Assembly: GCA_029553955.1 (NCBI GenBank)
Contig: JAKPJZ010000073.1
Coordinates: 1-53,358 of the forward strand
DNA from: Chloroflexota bacterium
GTDB lineage: Bacteria > Chloroflexota > Anaerolineae > SpSt-313
Length of the DNA stretch: 53,358 nt
Direction: 5' to 3'
In this document: piece by piece, positions 17,901 through 25,624 of the stretch
How positions within the stretch are numbered: the first letter of the stretch is position 1
How the letters are laid out: each line of letters starts with the position of its first letter
Program-made: the position numbers and the translations under genes
Notes under the pieces: model-generated
Told to the model about the DNA's origin: nothing
The model's input: only the letters and a program-made list of their open reading frames with translations
Databases searched by the model: none

Positions 17901-18660
17901 CAATGGCTACGGCGGCCTCACGCAGTTGTTCGTCGACGACGTCTCGTTGCAGGCCTGTATGCCCGTGCCGCCGACGCCGACGGCCATGCCGACCGCGACA
18001 TCGACCGCGACGGCCACGCCCACGCCGACCGGCACGCCGGGGCCGACGGCGACCAGCACGGCAACGGCGCGGCCGACCGCGACGGCCACGCCCACCGGCA
18101 CCGCCGGCCCCACGGCCACGCCGACGACCACGGCGCAACCCACAGCGACCGCCACGCCCACGGCGACGGCCACCGCCACACCGGTGCCGGGCGGCCTGGT
18201 CGTCAACCCCGGCTTTGAGGCCGACGATGGCTGGACCATGCCCATCACCGAATGCATCGCCGGCTACAGCACCGCGCAGGCACACGCTGGCCGGCGCTCG
18301 CTGCGCCTGGGGTTCGAGTGGGGGCAGGGCAATGCCATGAGCTTTTCTTCGGCCAACCAGACGCTGGACCTGCCGGCGGGGGCGCGCTCGGCCACGCTGC
18401 ACTTCTGGTACTATCCTGTCTCGGGCGATCCCTATGATACCCAGCGCGGCTGGATCCTCGACAGCGCGGGCCGGGTGCTGGCCACGCCGCTGCGCCTCAA
18501 CTGGCCGGCCTGCAATGGCCAGGCTTGGCAGCCCATGACCTACGACCTGACCGCCTTCCTCGGCCAGACGGTGAGCCTGCACTTTGAGGTGTACAACAAC
18601 GGCTCAGGCGGCGTCACCAGCCTCTACGTCGACGACGTGTCGGTCCAAGTCACCCCGTGA
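14929..18660 (+). CDS. Secreted N-acetylmuramoyl-L-alanine amidase (PGRP/amidase_2) with two C-terminal beta-sandwich modules
   Basis: A 1243-residue exported peptidoglycan hydrolase. The start at 14929 (MATTLHC) follows AAAAGGA by 7 bases; the long upstream frame is antisense to the kinase. Residues 1-32 are a signal peptide. About 40-200 is a beta domain. The amidase domain spans about 205-385, with likely zinc ligands His236 (VIHHT), His355 (GHRDC) and Cys363 (CPGD), plus the typical [17 protein letters not shown]. Several Ig-like/beta-sandwich regions follow (390-790). A Thr/Pro-rich linker (797-855) leads to the first GGFE...FVDDVSLQ module (858-1007), and a second linker (1014-1085) to a second such module (1087-1243). 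These look like carbohydrate- or cell-wall-binding jelly rolls. No LPxTG is present, so it is probably released or bound non-covalently. Role: wall remodelling or attack on other cells. Confidence 0.9.
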   Translation: MATTLHCVLRVALAVLIGALLLAGLLPMATHAVSPRPPAIWSAEWALVGPGVTTEGTMGGLRPLAQRPGLAVATGAEAGYYESPLRDMGGEFMALGAIWQARLPDGAELLLEVRRSSDGVAWGPWQIMPAGDSFADTAPSGQGYSELIIGPGRYVQLRATLMRGVATSLPSLEALRLVAIDARAGVTGAEAATGASPSAQAEPTPPAVISRAAWGANEAYMDWDPEYAPVSHFVIHHTVTSNADVDPAATVRAIYYYHAVSLNWGDIGYNYVIDRNGRIYEGRYGGDGVVAGHARPYNSGTVGVAILGDYAAASVPAPAVAALNELLAWKANSHAVHPLESSFLRDRTFANIMGHRDCNLTTCPGDRLYALLPQVRSAVWQRLWALPPHVELTWPEPQAALTGAVRLRWQAGPAATRLELAIDGQVRLANAAGTSGWTWDTAAERDGAHTLRLTASTDQGQSATVEAPVVVDNSAPTGSLTAPAFTNTSAITLTLGCEGCSQVQFGGGWRWEGEALYHTAGSGRAVADPAAANGQAWLGQAGEAAAGAWFGPYDCSLLYPGSYQAIFWLRGAPGDPEVRLAELDVVDQQGTRTLAGKTPVWTGDLTAGRYRPFILPFHYPDRGSACRTPGVSDGVELRTAFLATGDLYLDRVEVFSAPQPFAASIAAPLPAAEGRYPLEVRYLDAAGNASPVYAQTVTVDRTPPIWGDAGPNGLPVRDALAGLDAEGAAYALSDDGTTWGEWTPATLSLAAGGLTGALPAAPTWAGRYVRVRARDLAGNEAMSAALSWPGTPVPIVTPTAGPTATPSATPSASPTATPTATPGTTPSATPTPSPTLTMTPSPLPTATATATAPPCSEVVANGGFESEGGWETPITVCQAGRSNAQAHSGSWSMRAGPESWWANAASYSSAAQWLTVPAGASRATLSLWYLATSGDWSDRQYVIFYDAADNAITPWVLDLKPAVNATEWRQVQYDVTAYAGQRLKLLVGCYNNGYGGLTQLFVDDVSLQACMPVPPTPTAMPTATSTATATPTPTGTPGPTATSTATARPTATATPTGTAGPTATPTTTAQPTATATPTATATATPVPGGLVVNPGFEADDGWTMPITECIAGYSTAQAHAGRRSLRLGFEWGQGNAMSFSSANQTLDLPAGARSATLHFWYYPVSGDPYDTQRGWILDSAGRVLATPLRLNWPACNGQAWQPMTYDLTAFLGQTVSLHFEVYNNGSGGVTSLYVDDVSVQVTP

Positions 18661-18674
18661 GAAGCAACAGGCTC

Positions 18675-18752
18675 GTAGTGAGGGAGAAGGAGCAGGCGGC
18701 GCAAGGTCCCCCGCGGGGGACCTTGCGCCGCCTGCTCCTTCTCCCTCACTAC
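18675..18752. repeat. Perfect 78-bp palindrome H1, GTAG...CTAC
   Basis: Two 39-base arms with no loop and no mismatch. It begins GTAGTGAGGGAG, the centre is CCCCCGCGGGGG, and it ends CTCCCTCACTAC. It sits between the amidase stop codon and the AlaX promoter. It could terminate amidase transcription as an RNA hairpin, but it lacks a T tract and is far longer than a terminator needs. Same architecture as H2 and H3. Confidence 0.9.
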
Positions 18753-18778
18753 AAACAGGCTTGCACAGGCCCGGCGAT

Positions 18779-18807
18779 TTGCCTTTTCAGCAGATTCCGG
18801 CTACAAC
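18779..18807 (+). promoter_or_regulatory. Possible promoter TTGCCT-17-TACAAC
   Basis: A -35-like TTGCCT and a -10-like TACAAC with 17 bases between, about 29 bases before the AlaX start codon. Placement is good; the boxes are only moderate matches. Confidence 0.4.
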
Positions 18808-18835
18808 TCCCACAATCAGTACTTGGGAGGATCAC

Positions 18836-19570
18836 ATGACAGAGCTCTTGTACCAGACCGACAGCTACCTCCAAGAGTTCACGGCCACGGTCGTGGCGGT
18901 CGACGGGCAGGGGGTGGCCCTCGACCGCACGGCGTTCTACCCCGGCGGCGGCGGCCAGCCCTGCGACCTGGGCACGCTGGCCTGTGTGGGCGGTTCGCGA
19001 ACCGCCCCTGGAACTGTACGGCCGGTGACCAAGGTGTACAGAGCAGGCGACACAGTGTGGCATACCGTGGCGGGCGAGCCTCCGGCTGTGGGCAGTGAGC
19101 TCACCGGCCGGCTCGACTGGCCGCGCCGCTACGGCCTGATGCGCCTGCACACCGCGCTGCACATCCTCTGCGGCGTCATTTTCCACGAGTATGGCGCGTT
19201 CGTCACCGGCGGCAACATGGAGCCGAACGGCCGGGCGCGCATGGATTTCGAGTTCGAGCGCATGCAGGCCGAGTTGGTGCACGAGATCGAGGCCAAGGTC
19301 AACGTCGAGGTCGCCGCGGCACGGCCCGTCGACATCGCCATCCTGCCGCGCGAAGAGGCCTTTCAGATCCCCGACCTCATCCGCACCAAGATCAACCTTC
19401 TGCCTGAGGGCATCCGCCAGGTGCGCACCGTGGCCATCGCAGGGCTGGACCTGCAGGCCGATGGCGGCACCCATGTGGCCAATACTCGCGAGGTGGGCCC
19501 CATTCGCATCGTCGACTATATGAGCAAAGGCAAGATCAACAAGCGCCTGATCATTGCGCTGGCCCCATGA
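18836..19570 (+). CDS. AlaX-type alanyl-tRNA editing protein
   Basis: A free-standing homologue of the AlaRS editing domain, expected to hydrolyse Ser- or Gly-tRNA(Ala). The start at 18836 (MTELLYQTDSY) has GGGAGGAT just upstream. It has 244 residues. An N-terminal beta domain with FYPGGGGQPCDLG (34-46) is typical of AlaX-M. The first zinc motif is HTALH (His105, His109). The second would be CxxxH in most relatives but reads DGGTH (Asp209, His213) here, so one usual Cys ligand is Asp. The stop overlaps the MATE start by 4 bases (ATGA), so the two are probably translated together, though their functions are not obviously linked. Confidence 0.88.
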   Translation: MTELLYQTDSYLQEFTATVVAVDGQGVALDRTAFYPGGGGQPCDLGTLACVGGSRTAPGTVRPVTKVYRAGDTVWHTVAGEPPAVGSELTGRLDWPRRYGLMRLHTALHILCGVIFHEYGAFVTGGNMEPNGRARMDFEFERMQAELVHEIEAKVNVEVAAARPVDIAILPREEAFQIPDLIRTKINLLPEGIRQVRTVAIAGLDLQADGGTHVANTREVGPIRIVDYMSKGKINKRLIIALAP

Positions 19571-20961
19571 GTGAGGGTACACCCATCCCCCTGGCTTCTG
19601 GCCCTGCCCGCAGGCCAGGGCTGCCTCTGGGCATCGGGCGGGGCCGCACCGGCATCATCCTGCGCCTCGCACTGCCGGCGGTAGGCGAGCAGTTGCTGAA
19701 CATGGCCGTTGGCCTGGTGGATACCTTCCTGGTGGGCCACCTGGGGGCGGCCTCGATCACGGCGGTCAGCATCTCCAACCAGGTGGTCATGCTGGCTCAC
19801 GTGCTCATGTCGGCGGTGGCCACCGGCTCCACCGCCCTCATCGCCCGTGCTGTGGGTGGCGAGGATGTGCGCACCGCCAGCCGTACAGCCAACCAGTCAA
19901 TCCTCATCGGTGCCGTCATTGGCTTCTTTGTCACTGCCGTGACTGTGCCGCTGGCCCCTCAGGCCGTGCGCTTGATGGGCGCTGTCGACGACGCCCTGCC
20001 GCTGGGGGCCACCTACCTGGGTATCGTCTCCTGCACCTTCCTGCTCTCGACCTGGATGTTCATGGGGTTGGCCTGCCTGCGCGGCGCCGGCGATACGATG
20101 TCGACCATGCGCATCATGATGCTCGTCAACGCCATCAACATTGCTGTGGCGGCCACGCTCATCTACGGCCCCTTTGGCCTGCCCAAGCTGGGCGTGGCCG
20201 GCTCGGCCATCGGGGCAGCGACGGCGCGCGGCGTGGGAGGGCTCGTGGTGCTGGCCATGTTGGCGCGCGGCCGGGCGGGCCTGCGCATCAGCCTGAAGGC
20301 CATGCGGCCTGACCTGCAGACCATCGTGCGCATTCTGCGCGTCGGCGTCCCGACCGGGGTGGAGCAGATGCTGTTCCGCCTGGCCGACATGTCGTACTTT
20401 CGGGTCGTTGCCTCGCTGGGCACCGTCGCCTGTGCGGCCCACGCGGTGGCGCTCAACGCCCAATCGCTGAGCTTTTCGCCCGGCTTTGGCTTCGCCATCG
20501 CCGCTACCACCCTGGTGGGCCAGGGCCTGGGCGCGGGCGACGCGAAGCGTGCCGAGTCCGACGGCTACCTGGTCTTCCGTATCGCCGGCGTGCTGATGGG
20601 CATTATGGCCGTGGTCTTTTTCCTCTTTTCGCGCCAGATCATGGGCTTTTTCACCGGTGAACGAGAGGTCATTGCCCTGGGCGCCGGGCCCATGCGCCTG
20701 GTGGCCCTGGCGCAACCCGCTCTGGCGGCCTCGATGGTCTTTAGCGGCGCCCTACGCGGTGCGGGCGACACGCGCTTCCCCATGTTCTCCAATGGTGTGG
20801 GCGTGTTCCTGGTGCGCTTTGGGCTGGCGCTCTTCTTTGTGGAAGTACTGGGGCTGGGGCTGATGGGCGCCTGGTACGCCCTGGGGCTCGATTGGGGCCT
20901 GCGCGGGCTGTTCAACTACCTGCGCTTCCGGTCCGGCGTGTGGAAAAAGATCCAAGTCTAG
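19567..20961 (+). CDS. MATE family multidrug efflux transporter
   Basis: A 464-residue integral membrane antiporter that exports cationic drugs or metabolites using a Na+ or H+ gradient. About twelve hydrophobic segments are visible. Family hallmarks: IILRLALPAVGEQLLNMAVGLVDTFLVGHLG in the first helix, the internal pseudo-repeat LGATYLGI...STWMFMGLACLRGAGDT, and the matching ALAQPALAASMVFSGALRGAGDTRFP in the second half. It starts at 19567, overlapping the AlaX stop by 4 bases, and ends KKIQV at 20961. No regulator is adjacent. Substrate not predictable. Confidence 0.93.
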   Translation: MSEGTPIPLASGPARRPGLPLGIGRGRTGIILRLALPAVGEQLLNMAVGLVDTFLVGHLGAASITAVSISNQVVMLAHVLMSAVATGSTALIARAVGGEDVRTASRTANQSILIGAVIGFFVTAVTVPLAPQAVRLMGAVDDALPLGATYLGIVSCTFLLSTWMFMGLACLRGAGDTMSTMRIMMLVNAINIAVAATLIYGPFGLPKLGVAGSAIGAATARGVGGLVVLAMLARGRAGLRISLKAMRPDLQTIVRILRVGVPTGVEQMLFRLADMSYFRVVASLGTVACAAHAVALNAQSLSFSPGFGFAIAATTLVGQGLGAGDAKRAESDGYLVFRIAGVLMGIMAVVFFLFSRQIMGFFTGEREVIALGAGPMRLVALAQPALAASMVFSGALRGAGDTRFPMFSNGVGVFLVRFGLALFFVEVLGLGLMGAWYALGLDWGLRGLFNYLRFRSGVWKKIQV

Positions 20962-20965
20962 ACGG

Positions 20966-21006
20966 GCGCGAAAGAACGCGAAAGAGCGCGAAAGAGGCGC
21001 GAAAGG
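20966..21006. repeat. Tandem GCGCGAAAGA repeat
   Basis: Four copies of a 10-11 base unit (GCGCGAAAGA, ACGCGAAAGA, GCGCGAAAGA, GGCGCGAAAGG). The last copy runs into the ribosome site AAGGAGGT of the GH4 remnant. Confidence 0.85.
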
Positions 21007-21016
21007 AGGTGCAGCG

Positions 21017-21328
21017 ATGCGTGTCGTCGTCCTGGGCGGCAGCGGTGTGGCCACGCCCGAGCTGGTGCGGGCCATCGCCCAGGGCATTGGCGCCATCCCC
21101 AGCCCCTGCTTCAAGTACGTCTTCCACCCCGACCGCATGCTGGCCAGCGGGCCGGTGCCGCCGATACGCGGGCTGATCGCGGCTAACTGCGCCTACGAGA
21201 TGATCGTCGCCGAGGCCATCATCGCCCGCGACCGCACCCTCGCCCTGCGCGCCCTGCTCGTCAGCCCCTTCAAGTGCACCTACGACCAGGCGCTCGGCGT
21301 CCTCGAGCGCGCGTGGGGCGAGGGGTGA
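21017..21328 (+). pseudogene. Internally deleted GH4-family glycosidase remnant
   Basis: An open frame of 103 codons behind a perfect ribosome site (AAAGGAGGT). Its parts line up with three separated regions of the GH4 family (6-phospho-glucosidase/alpha-galactosidase type, about 430 residues): residues 1-23 match the N-terminal NAD-binding start (VVVLGGSGVATPELVRA), 24-44 a mid-protein segment (IGAIPSPCFKYVFHPDRMLA), and 46-100 the C-terminal end (PPIRGLIAANCAYEMIVAEA, then DRTLALRALLVSPF). The central substrate- and metal-binding part is gone, yet the frame stays open. It is either a decayed gene with in-frame deletions or a new short protein derived from GH4. The assignment is from memory of the family, not an alignment. 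Confidence 0.6.
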
Positions 21329-21423
21329 GCCGCTCTGGCCCTCCGCTGGCACCAGAGTTGCTGCTAGGCCGTATCTGCAAGCCCGCCAAGCCCCTCATCT
21401 AGAAGAAAGCGAGTAAAGATGCC

Positions 21424-22494
21424 ATGTCGCATCATATTGATACGGCCACGTCACGTAAGGATGGCCGCCTGAATATCGGCGATCTCTACGTGTTTGCAGA
21501 TGCCGGGCACGAGAACACGATCCTCGCCATGACCGTCAATCCGGATGCGGGCAGGTCATCGCCCACGGCTTTTCATCCGGAGGCGCGCTACCAACTCAAG
21601 ATCGACAGCAATGGAGACGCCGGCGAGGATGTGAGCTATCAGTTCGCCTTCACCGAGCCCACAGCCGGGGGGCGACAACGCTTCGAGTTGCGGCGCATTG
21701 AGGGACCGGTCGTCGAGACGGCAACGCAGGGTGCTCTTCTGGCAGAGGGAGAGACCGACGCCATTACACCCATCCCTGGCGGCGGCAGAGTGTGGATGGG
21801 CCTGGCCGGCGATCCTTTCTTTGTCGATGCCAGGGCCATGTTCCAGTTCCTGGGGGCGCTCTCCGAGCAGCAGGTCTTCGACGTCTCTGTTTTTGAACAG
21901 GGCGATAACGCCTTTGCGGGGCGCAATGTGAGCGCCATTGTGCTGGAGCTGCCCAACACCCTGTTCGGAGGGGCGGAGATCGGCGTCTGGGCTACCACCG
22001 TCGCCGTGGCCCATGGTGCCTCCGCGCAGATCAACCGCTTTGGCGCGCCGTTCCTCACCATTCTCTTTCTCTGGGATTCGCAGGACCAAGACGACTATAA
22101 TTCAGGTCACCCTGTTGGCGATAAGGTGCGCTTCGGGCCGGCCATCGCCTCTACAGCAGCCAATGTTGCATCCCTTGCTCAGACGGCTGCAGACCCGGCT
22201 GCGTATGGCGAACGCGTAGCCGATCTACTGCTCCCCAGCGTGCTGCGCTACCGCCCTGGCACGGCCGCCAGCTATGGCTTCGCAGGCCGCAACGGTCGCG
22301 CCCTGACCGATGATGCCATGGATGTAGCTATCAGCCTGCTGGCCAACTATCCCATCTCGGACCATGTCGGCCCCGCAGGCGACACGCAGCAACACTTTCC
22401 TTTCCTGCCACTCCCCTATTCTCTGGTAGAAGAAAAACCATTGCTCAATCCAGATGCTCGCATGAGTGAGCCTGCCGTGCGCTCAGCGGGCTAG
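21424..22494 (+). CDS. DUF4331 family protein
   Basis: A 356-residue protein whose N-terminus (SHHIDTATSRKDGRLNIGDLYVF) and layout (NTILAMTVNPDAG, RYQLKIDSNGDA, WMGLAGDPFFVDARAM) match DUF4331, a family of unknown function often found in secreted or periplasmic proteins. No signal peptide is visible in this copy. It is rich in beta strands and has several Asp/Asn clusters that could bind Ca2+. The start at 21424 has only a weak ribosome site (AGAAAGCGAG). DNA here is less GC-skewed than in neighbours, with more A/T at third positions, hinting at a different history. It is convergent with the fructokinase gene across 54 bases. Confidence 0.75.
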   Translation: MSHHIDTATSRKDGRLNIGDLYVFADAGHENTILAMTVNPDAGRSSPTAFHPEARYQLKIDSNGDAGEDVSYQFAFTEPTAGGRQRFELRRIEGPVVETATQGALLAEGETDAITPIPGGGRVWMGLAGDPFFVDARAMFQFLGALSEQQVFDVSVFEQGDNAFAGRNVSAIVLELPNTLFGGAEIGVWATTVAVAHGASAQINRFGAPFLTILFLWDSQDQDDYNSGHPVGDKVRFGPAIASTAANVASLAQTAADPAAYGERVADLLLPSVLRYRPGTAASYGFAGRNGRALTDDAMDVAISLLANYPISDHVGPAGDTQQHFPFLPLPYSLVEEKPLLNPDARMSEPAVRSAG

Positions 22495-22548
22495 ATCATC
22501 AGGGGTTCCGTTCCATAAGCATGCGCAGCCAAGCCCGGGAGCGGGCCG

Positions 22549-23466
22549 CTACCGAAGAGCGGGGCTGTATTGCTCATCGGCACTGCGGATTGTCTCTTGC
22601 GCCAGGGCGATGGCGCCGAGGACGCCGGCGCGGCTGCCAAGCGCGGGCGGCACGATGTACTCGTCGATCCTGTCGAGGATGGCGGGCGCCTGCAGGTAGC
22701 CGTTGAGCAGCTCTTGCACGCGGCGGCGCACGAGCGGGAAGAGCTGCGCCTGCTGCATGATGCCGCCGCCCATGATGATGCGCTGCGGTGCCAGGGTGCA
22801 GATCAGGCTCACCAGGCCCTGGGCCAGGTGCTCGGCCTCCAGCGGCCAGGCCGGGTGCTCGGGGGGCAACGTCTCACCGCGCGCGCCCCAACGGCCCTCG
22901 AGGGCCGGCCCGGCCGCCAGGCCCTCGAGGCAGTCGCCATGGTAGGGGCAGGCGCCGGGGTAGGGGTCGCGCGCCCAATCGTGGGGGATGCGGATGTGGC
23001 CCATCTCGGGGTGCAGCAGGCCGTGCAGCAGCCGGCCGTTGGCCATGGCGCCGCCGCCGATGCCGGTGCCCACCGTCAGGTAGATGAAGGTGTCGAGCCC
23101 CTGCGCGGCGCCCCAACGGTGCTCGCCGAGGGCGGCGGCGTTGACGTCGGTGTCGAACGCCACGGGCACGCCGAGCGCGCGCCCGATCGGTCCGACCAGG
23201 TCGGTGTGCGCCCAGCCTGGCTTGGGGGTGCTGGTGATGGAGCCAAAGGTGGGCGAGGCCGGGTTGGGGTCCACCGGGCCGAACGAGCCGATGCCGACCG
23301 CAACGAGCGCTGTGCCCGCCTCGCGCCGGAAGAACTCGACGGCGCGCGCGATGGTCTCCGCGGGCGTGGTGGTGGCGAAGCGCGCCTCGCGCAGCTCGCC
23401 CGGACCCGTCCCCACCGCGCAGACAAACTTGGTGCCGCCGGCCTCGATGCCGCCCCACAATGCCAT
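22549..23466 (-). CDS. ROK family fructokinase
   Basis: A 305-residue sugar kinase, probably ATP:D-fructose 6-phosphotransferase. The start at 23466 ([11 protein letters not shown]) has AAAGGGGGG upstream; the open frame extends earlier into a repeat and is not preferred. Motifs in order: phosphate loop [15 protein letters not shown] (5-19), catalytic Asp107 in [21 protein letters not shown] (130-139), and the ROK zinc site His157...[16 protein letters not shown] (Cys173, His176, Cys179). The [10 protein letters not shown] form is characteristic of ROK fructokinases such as ScrK/GmuE types rather than glucokinases. It would supply fructose 6-phosphate to glycolysis. It is separated from HypA by a 72-bp repeat, so an operon is uncertain. 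Confidence 0.9.
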   Translation of the reverse strand: MALWGGIEAGGTKFVCAVGTGPGELREARFATTTPAETIARAVEFFRREAGTALVAVGIGSFGPVDPNPASPTFGSITSTPKPGWAHTDLVGPIGRALGVPVAFDTDVNAAALGEHRWGAAQGLDTFIYLTVGTGIGGGAMANGRLLHGLLHPEMGHIRIPHDWARDPYPGACPYHGDCLEGLAAGPALEGRWGARGETLPPEHPAWPLEAEHLAQGLVSLICTLAPQRIIMGGGIMQQAQLFPLVRRRVQELLNGYLQAPAILDRIDEYIVPPALGSRAGVLGAIALAQETIRSADEQYSPALR

Positions 23467-23514
23467 GGTGTATAACCCCCCTTTACCGAATCCCTGCGCA
23501 AACGAGCGCCATCT

Positions 23515-23586
23515 GGCCACAGATGAACGCAGATGAACAGCGATATCTTGCACATAATCTGCGTTTATCGCTGTTCATCTGTGGCC
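23515..23586. repeat. 72-bp CACAGATGAAC inverted-repeat element
   Basis: GGCCACAGATGAACGCAGAT at one end and its complement at the other, with AACAGCGATA also mirrored inside. It is a recurring intergenic repeat style in several environmental phyla. It fills the gap between HypA and fructokinase. Confidence 0.85.
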
Positions 23587-23597
23587 GGAACCCCATC

Positions 23598-23939
23598 TCA
23601 CTCGACTTCGATGCTCTCCACGCTGAACTCGCGCCCGGCGACAACCTCGCCGCCGGTGGCGCTGCAGTCAGGGCAGAGCCAGTCGCGCTCCTGTGGCTCG
23701 AACTCGGCGCCGCACTGCCGGCAGCGCAGGCGTACCGGCACGTGGGCGAAGGCCAGGCGCGCGCCCGCGGCCGGCGTGTCGCGGCTGACAAAGTCGAAGT
23801 AGAACTGGATCGACTCGTCGACAATGCCCGTCAGCGCGCCGATGCGCAGGTCGATGCGCGTCACGCGCTGCGCGCCCGCCTGCTCGGCGTGCTCGAGCAC
23901 TACGGACAACAGATGCTGGGTGACCGACAGCTCATGCAT
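23598..23939 (-). CDS. hypA: Hydrogenase maturation nickel metallochaperone HypA
   Basis: A 113-residue protein of normal HypA length. It begins MHELSVTQHLL, giving the nickel-binding Met-His-Glu N-terminus (His2), and has the zinc site CRQC...CPDC (Cys73, Cys76, Cys89, Cys92). It delivers Ni2+ to [NiFe]-hydrogenase, and in some bacteria also to urease. The start at 23939 must be exact because His2 is a ligand. The -10 box TATAAT ends only 6 bases before the ATG, so the mRNA is probably leaderless. No hypB, hypC-F or hydrogenase genes are in the window, so partners must lie elsewhere. Confidence 0.95.
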   Translation of the reverse strand: MHELSVTQHLLSVVLEHAEQAGAQRVTRIDLRIGALTGIVDESIQFYFDFVSRDTPAAGARLAFAHVPVRLRCRQCGAEFEPQERDWLCPDCSATGGEVVAGREFSVESIEVE

Positions 23940-23945
23940 AGGCCT

Positions 23946-23951
23946 ATTATA
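23946..23951 (-). promoter_or_regulatory. Extended -10 (TGGTATAAT) of leaderless hypA
   Basis: TATAAT preceded by TGG on the minus strand, followed by 6 bases and then ATG at 23939. Transcription would start at about the A of the start codon. No -35 is visible: the palindrome H2 begins 13 bases upstream. Confidence 0.65.
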
Positions 23952-23963
23952 CCACCTCTGTTC

Positions 23964-24053
23964 GTAGTGTGGGAGAGTGGGCCTTGGGGCAGGGGGGCCG
24001 AGCCTCCGCGGAGGCTCGGCCCCCCTGCCCCAAGGCCCACTCTCCCACACTAC
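23964..24053. repeat. Perfect 90-bp palindrome H2, GTAG...CTAC
   Basis: Two 45-base arms, no loop and no mismatch. It begins GTAGTGTGGGAGAG, the centre is GCCTCCGCGGAGGC, and it ends CTCTCCCACACTAC. It lies between the 3' end of the GH3-like gene and the hypA promoter. It shares ends and centre type with H1, but the middle of the arm is different. Confidence 0.9.
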
Positions 24054-24084
24054 AAGCATGTGGCTTGGGCCATCCAAGAACCGG

Positions 24085-25581
24085 CTACAATCCTGGCACG
24101 AAGATGGGCAGGCGGCCGGTAGGCTCGAACTCGCCGCCGAGATAGGCAAAGAGGGCTTCGAGGTGTGGCGCAGCGCTGCCGGGCAGGTAGAGCAGCAGGT
24201 CGGACGCGGCGAAGCGGGGCAGGGCGGAGGGGTCACCGATCAGCGCCACGCCGAGCGGCAGCCCCCTTTGCTTGAGCGCCTGGGCCAGGTCGATGGTGGC
24301 CTCGCTGAGCGCGTCTCCCTCCCAGCCGCCCGGCGATCGCTCGACCACGAGCAGGGCCGCCCCGGCAGAGGCCGTGGCCGGCATGACCGTCTCGAGCTGC
24401 GCCGGCGCGGGCTCGGCGTCGAGCAGGTGCACGCCGGCCCCAGGCAGGCGCGACGCAGCCAGGCGTCGCAGGGTCTCGCCGCTCGCCGGCGCCAGACGCT
24501 GGGCGATCACCAGGGGCCGGCGCCGCGCGACCAGGTGCGGCCGCCCGCGGATGGCGACGAGCGAGGCCCGCGCCACTTCGCGCGCCAGCTCGGGCCCCGC
24601 CGCGAGCGCCTCCTCGCCGGCGCACGGCCCCTCCGCCAGCCGCTGCCGCGCCGCCTCGACGCGCGCCACCGCCTCGTGCAGGCGCGCCGGCGGGATGTCG
24701 CCGTGCAGCAGCACCTCATAGAGCGCGCGGTACACCTCGGCCGGGTGCCCGGTCACGAGCAGGTCGTGACCGGCGGCGAAGGCCAGCACCGCGGCTTCGG
24801 CCGGGCCGTAGCGTGCGTTGACCTCGGGGGCATCGAGGTCGCTCGAGAGCACCGGCCCCTGGAACTGCAGCGAGCCACGCAGGAGGCCCTCGACGACGGC
24901 GGAGGAGTGGGTGGCCAGACGGTTCGCCAGGGTATCGAGCGCTGGCACGTGCAGGTGACCGGTCATGATGGCGCCCAGGCCGGCGCGGCAGGCCTCGGCG
25001 TAGGGCGCGAGGTCGATCTTCTCCAGGGCCAGGCGGTTGGGCGACAGCACGGCCAGGTGTTTCTGGGCATCGTAGGCCGCGCCGCCGCGGCCCGGGAAGT
25101 AGCGGCCCACGGCGAATGCCCCAGCGGCCTGGCAGCCCTCGACAAAGGCGGCCCCCAGGTGGGCGACGAGGGATGGGTTGTCGCCCAGGCAGGGCCCGGG
25201 CAGTGGCGAGGCGCCGCGCGGCACGTCGAACGGTGGAGCCAACACGAGCTGTATGCCCCGCGCGCGCGCCTCGGCGGCGGCCTGCGCCCCGGCACGGCGG
25301 GCCAGGTCAATACGGCGCGCCGCGGCCAGGGCCAGGCCGCCGGGCACGAACGGCCCCAGCCCGCCCTCGGCATCGGCCAGGCAGAGCAGCGGGTGCGTGG
25401 CCAGGCGCTGCAGGCGATTGAGGGTCGCGGTCAGCTCGCCCTCGGCCGGCGCGGCCTCTGCGGGGATGTAGAGCCCGCCGGCGCGGCCCAGCGCCACCTG
25501 GGCGGCGATCTCTTCGCTCTCGCCCCGCCAGACGGCGATGATGACGCGGCCGACCTGTTCCTCGAAGGTCATGGTGGGCAT
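24085..25581 (-). CDS. GH3-family-like protein (NagZ type) with altered active-site motifs
   Basis: A 498-residue protein with the layout of a GH3 beta-N-acetylhexosaminidase: AAQVALGRAGGLYI, ADAEGG (69-74, for DxEGG), ARGIQLVLAPPFDV, IMTGHLHVPALD (205-216), a following Rossmann-like C-domain, and no signal peptide. NagZ enzymes recycle peptidoglycan by removing GlcNAc from muropeptides. Several key spots differ: the usual KHFPGHGD reads GRYFPGRGG (159-167), the DSH dyad reads DAQKH (171-175), and the usual SDDL with the nucleophile Asp reads SSDL (246-249). It may be an inactive, regulatory or shifted-specificity member. The start at 25581 is the first Met; Met4 is an alternative. REP elements lie upstream. 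Confidence 0.8.
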   Translation of the reverse strand: MPTMTFEEQVGRVIIAVWRGESEEIAAQVALGRAGGLYIPAEAAPAEGELTATLNRLQRLATHPLLCLADAEGGLGPFVPGGLALAAARRIDLARRAGAQAAAEARARGIQLVLAPPFDVPRGASPLPGPCLGDNPSLVAHLGAAFVEGCQAAGAFAVGRYFPGRGGAAYDAQKHLAVLSPNRLALEKIDLAPYAEACRAGLGAIMTGHLHVPALDTLANRLATHSSAVVEGLLRGSLQFQGPVLSSDLDAPEVNARYGPAEAAVLAFAAGHDLLVTGHPAEVYRALYEVLLHGDIPPARLHEAVARVEAARQRLAEGPCAGEEALAAGPELAREVARASLVAIRGRPHLVARRRPLVIAQRLAPASGETLRRLAASRLPGAGVHLLDAEPAPAQLETVMPATASAGAALLVVERSPGGWEGDALSEATIDLAQALKQRGLPLGVALIGDPSALPRFAASDLLLYLPGSAAPHLEALFAYLGGEFEPTGRLPIFVPGL

Positions 25582-25624
25582 GATCGTCCCATGTCAGCAC
25601 CTTCATCCAGGGCTGGCCCGGTTC

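Noticed and set aside
3000..18600. Very long antisense frames (for example 4428-5699 plus, 2901-4343 plus, 16894-18582 minus)
   Set aside because: GC-rich coding DNA leaves stop-free shadows. These products are Arg/Gly/Ala/His-rich without motifs, while the opposite strand encodes recognisable proteins.
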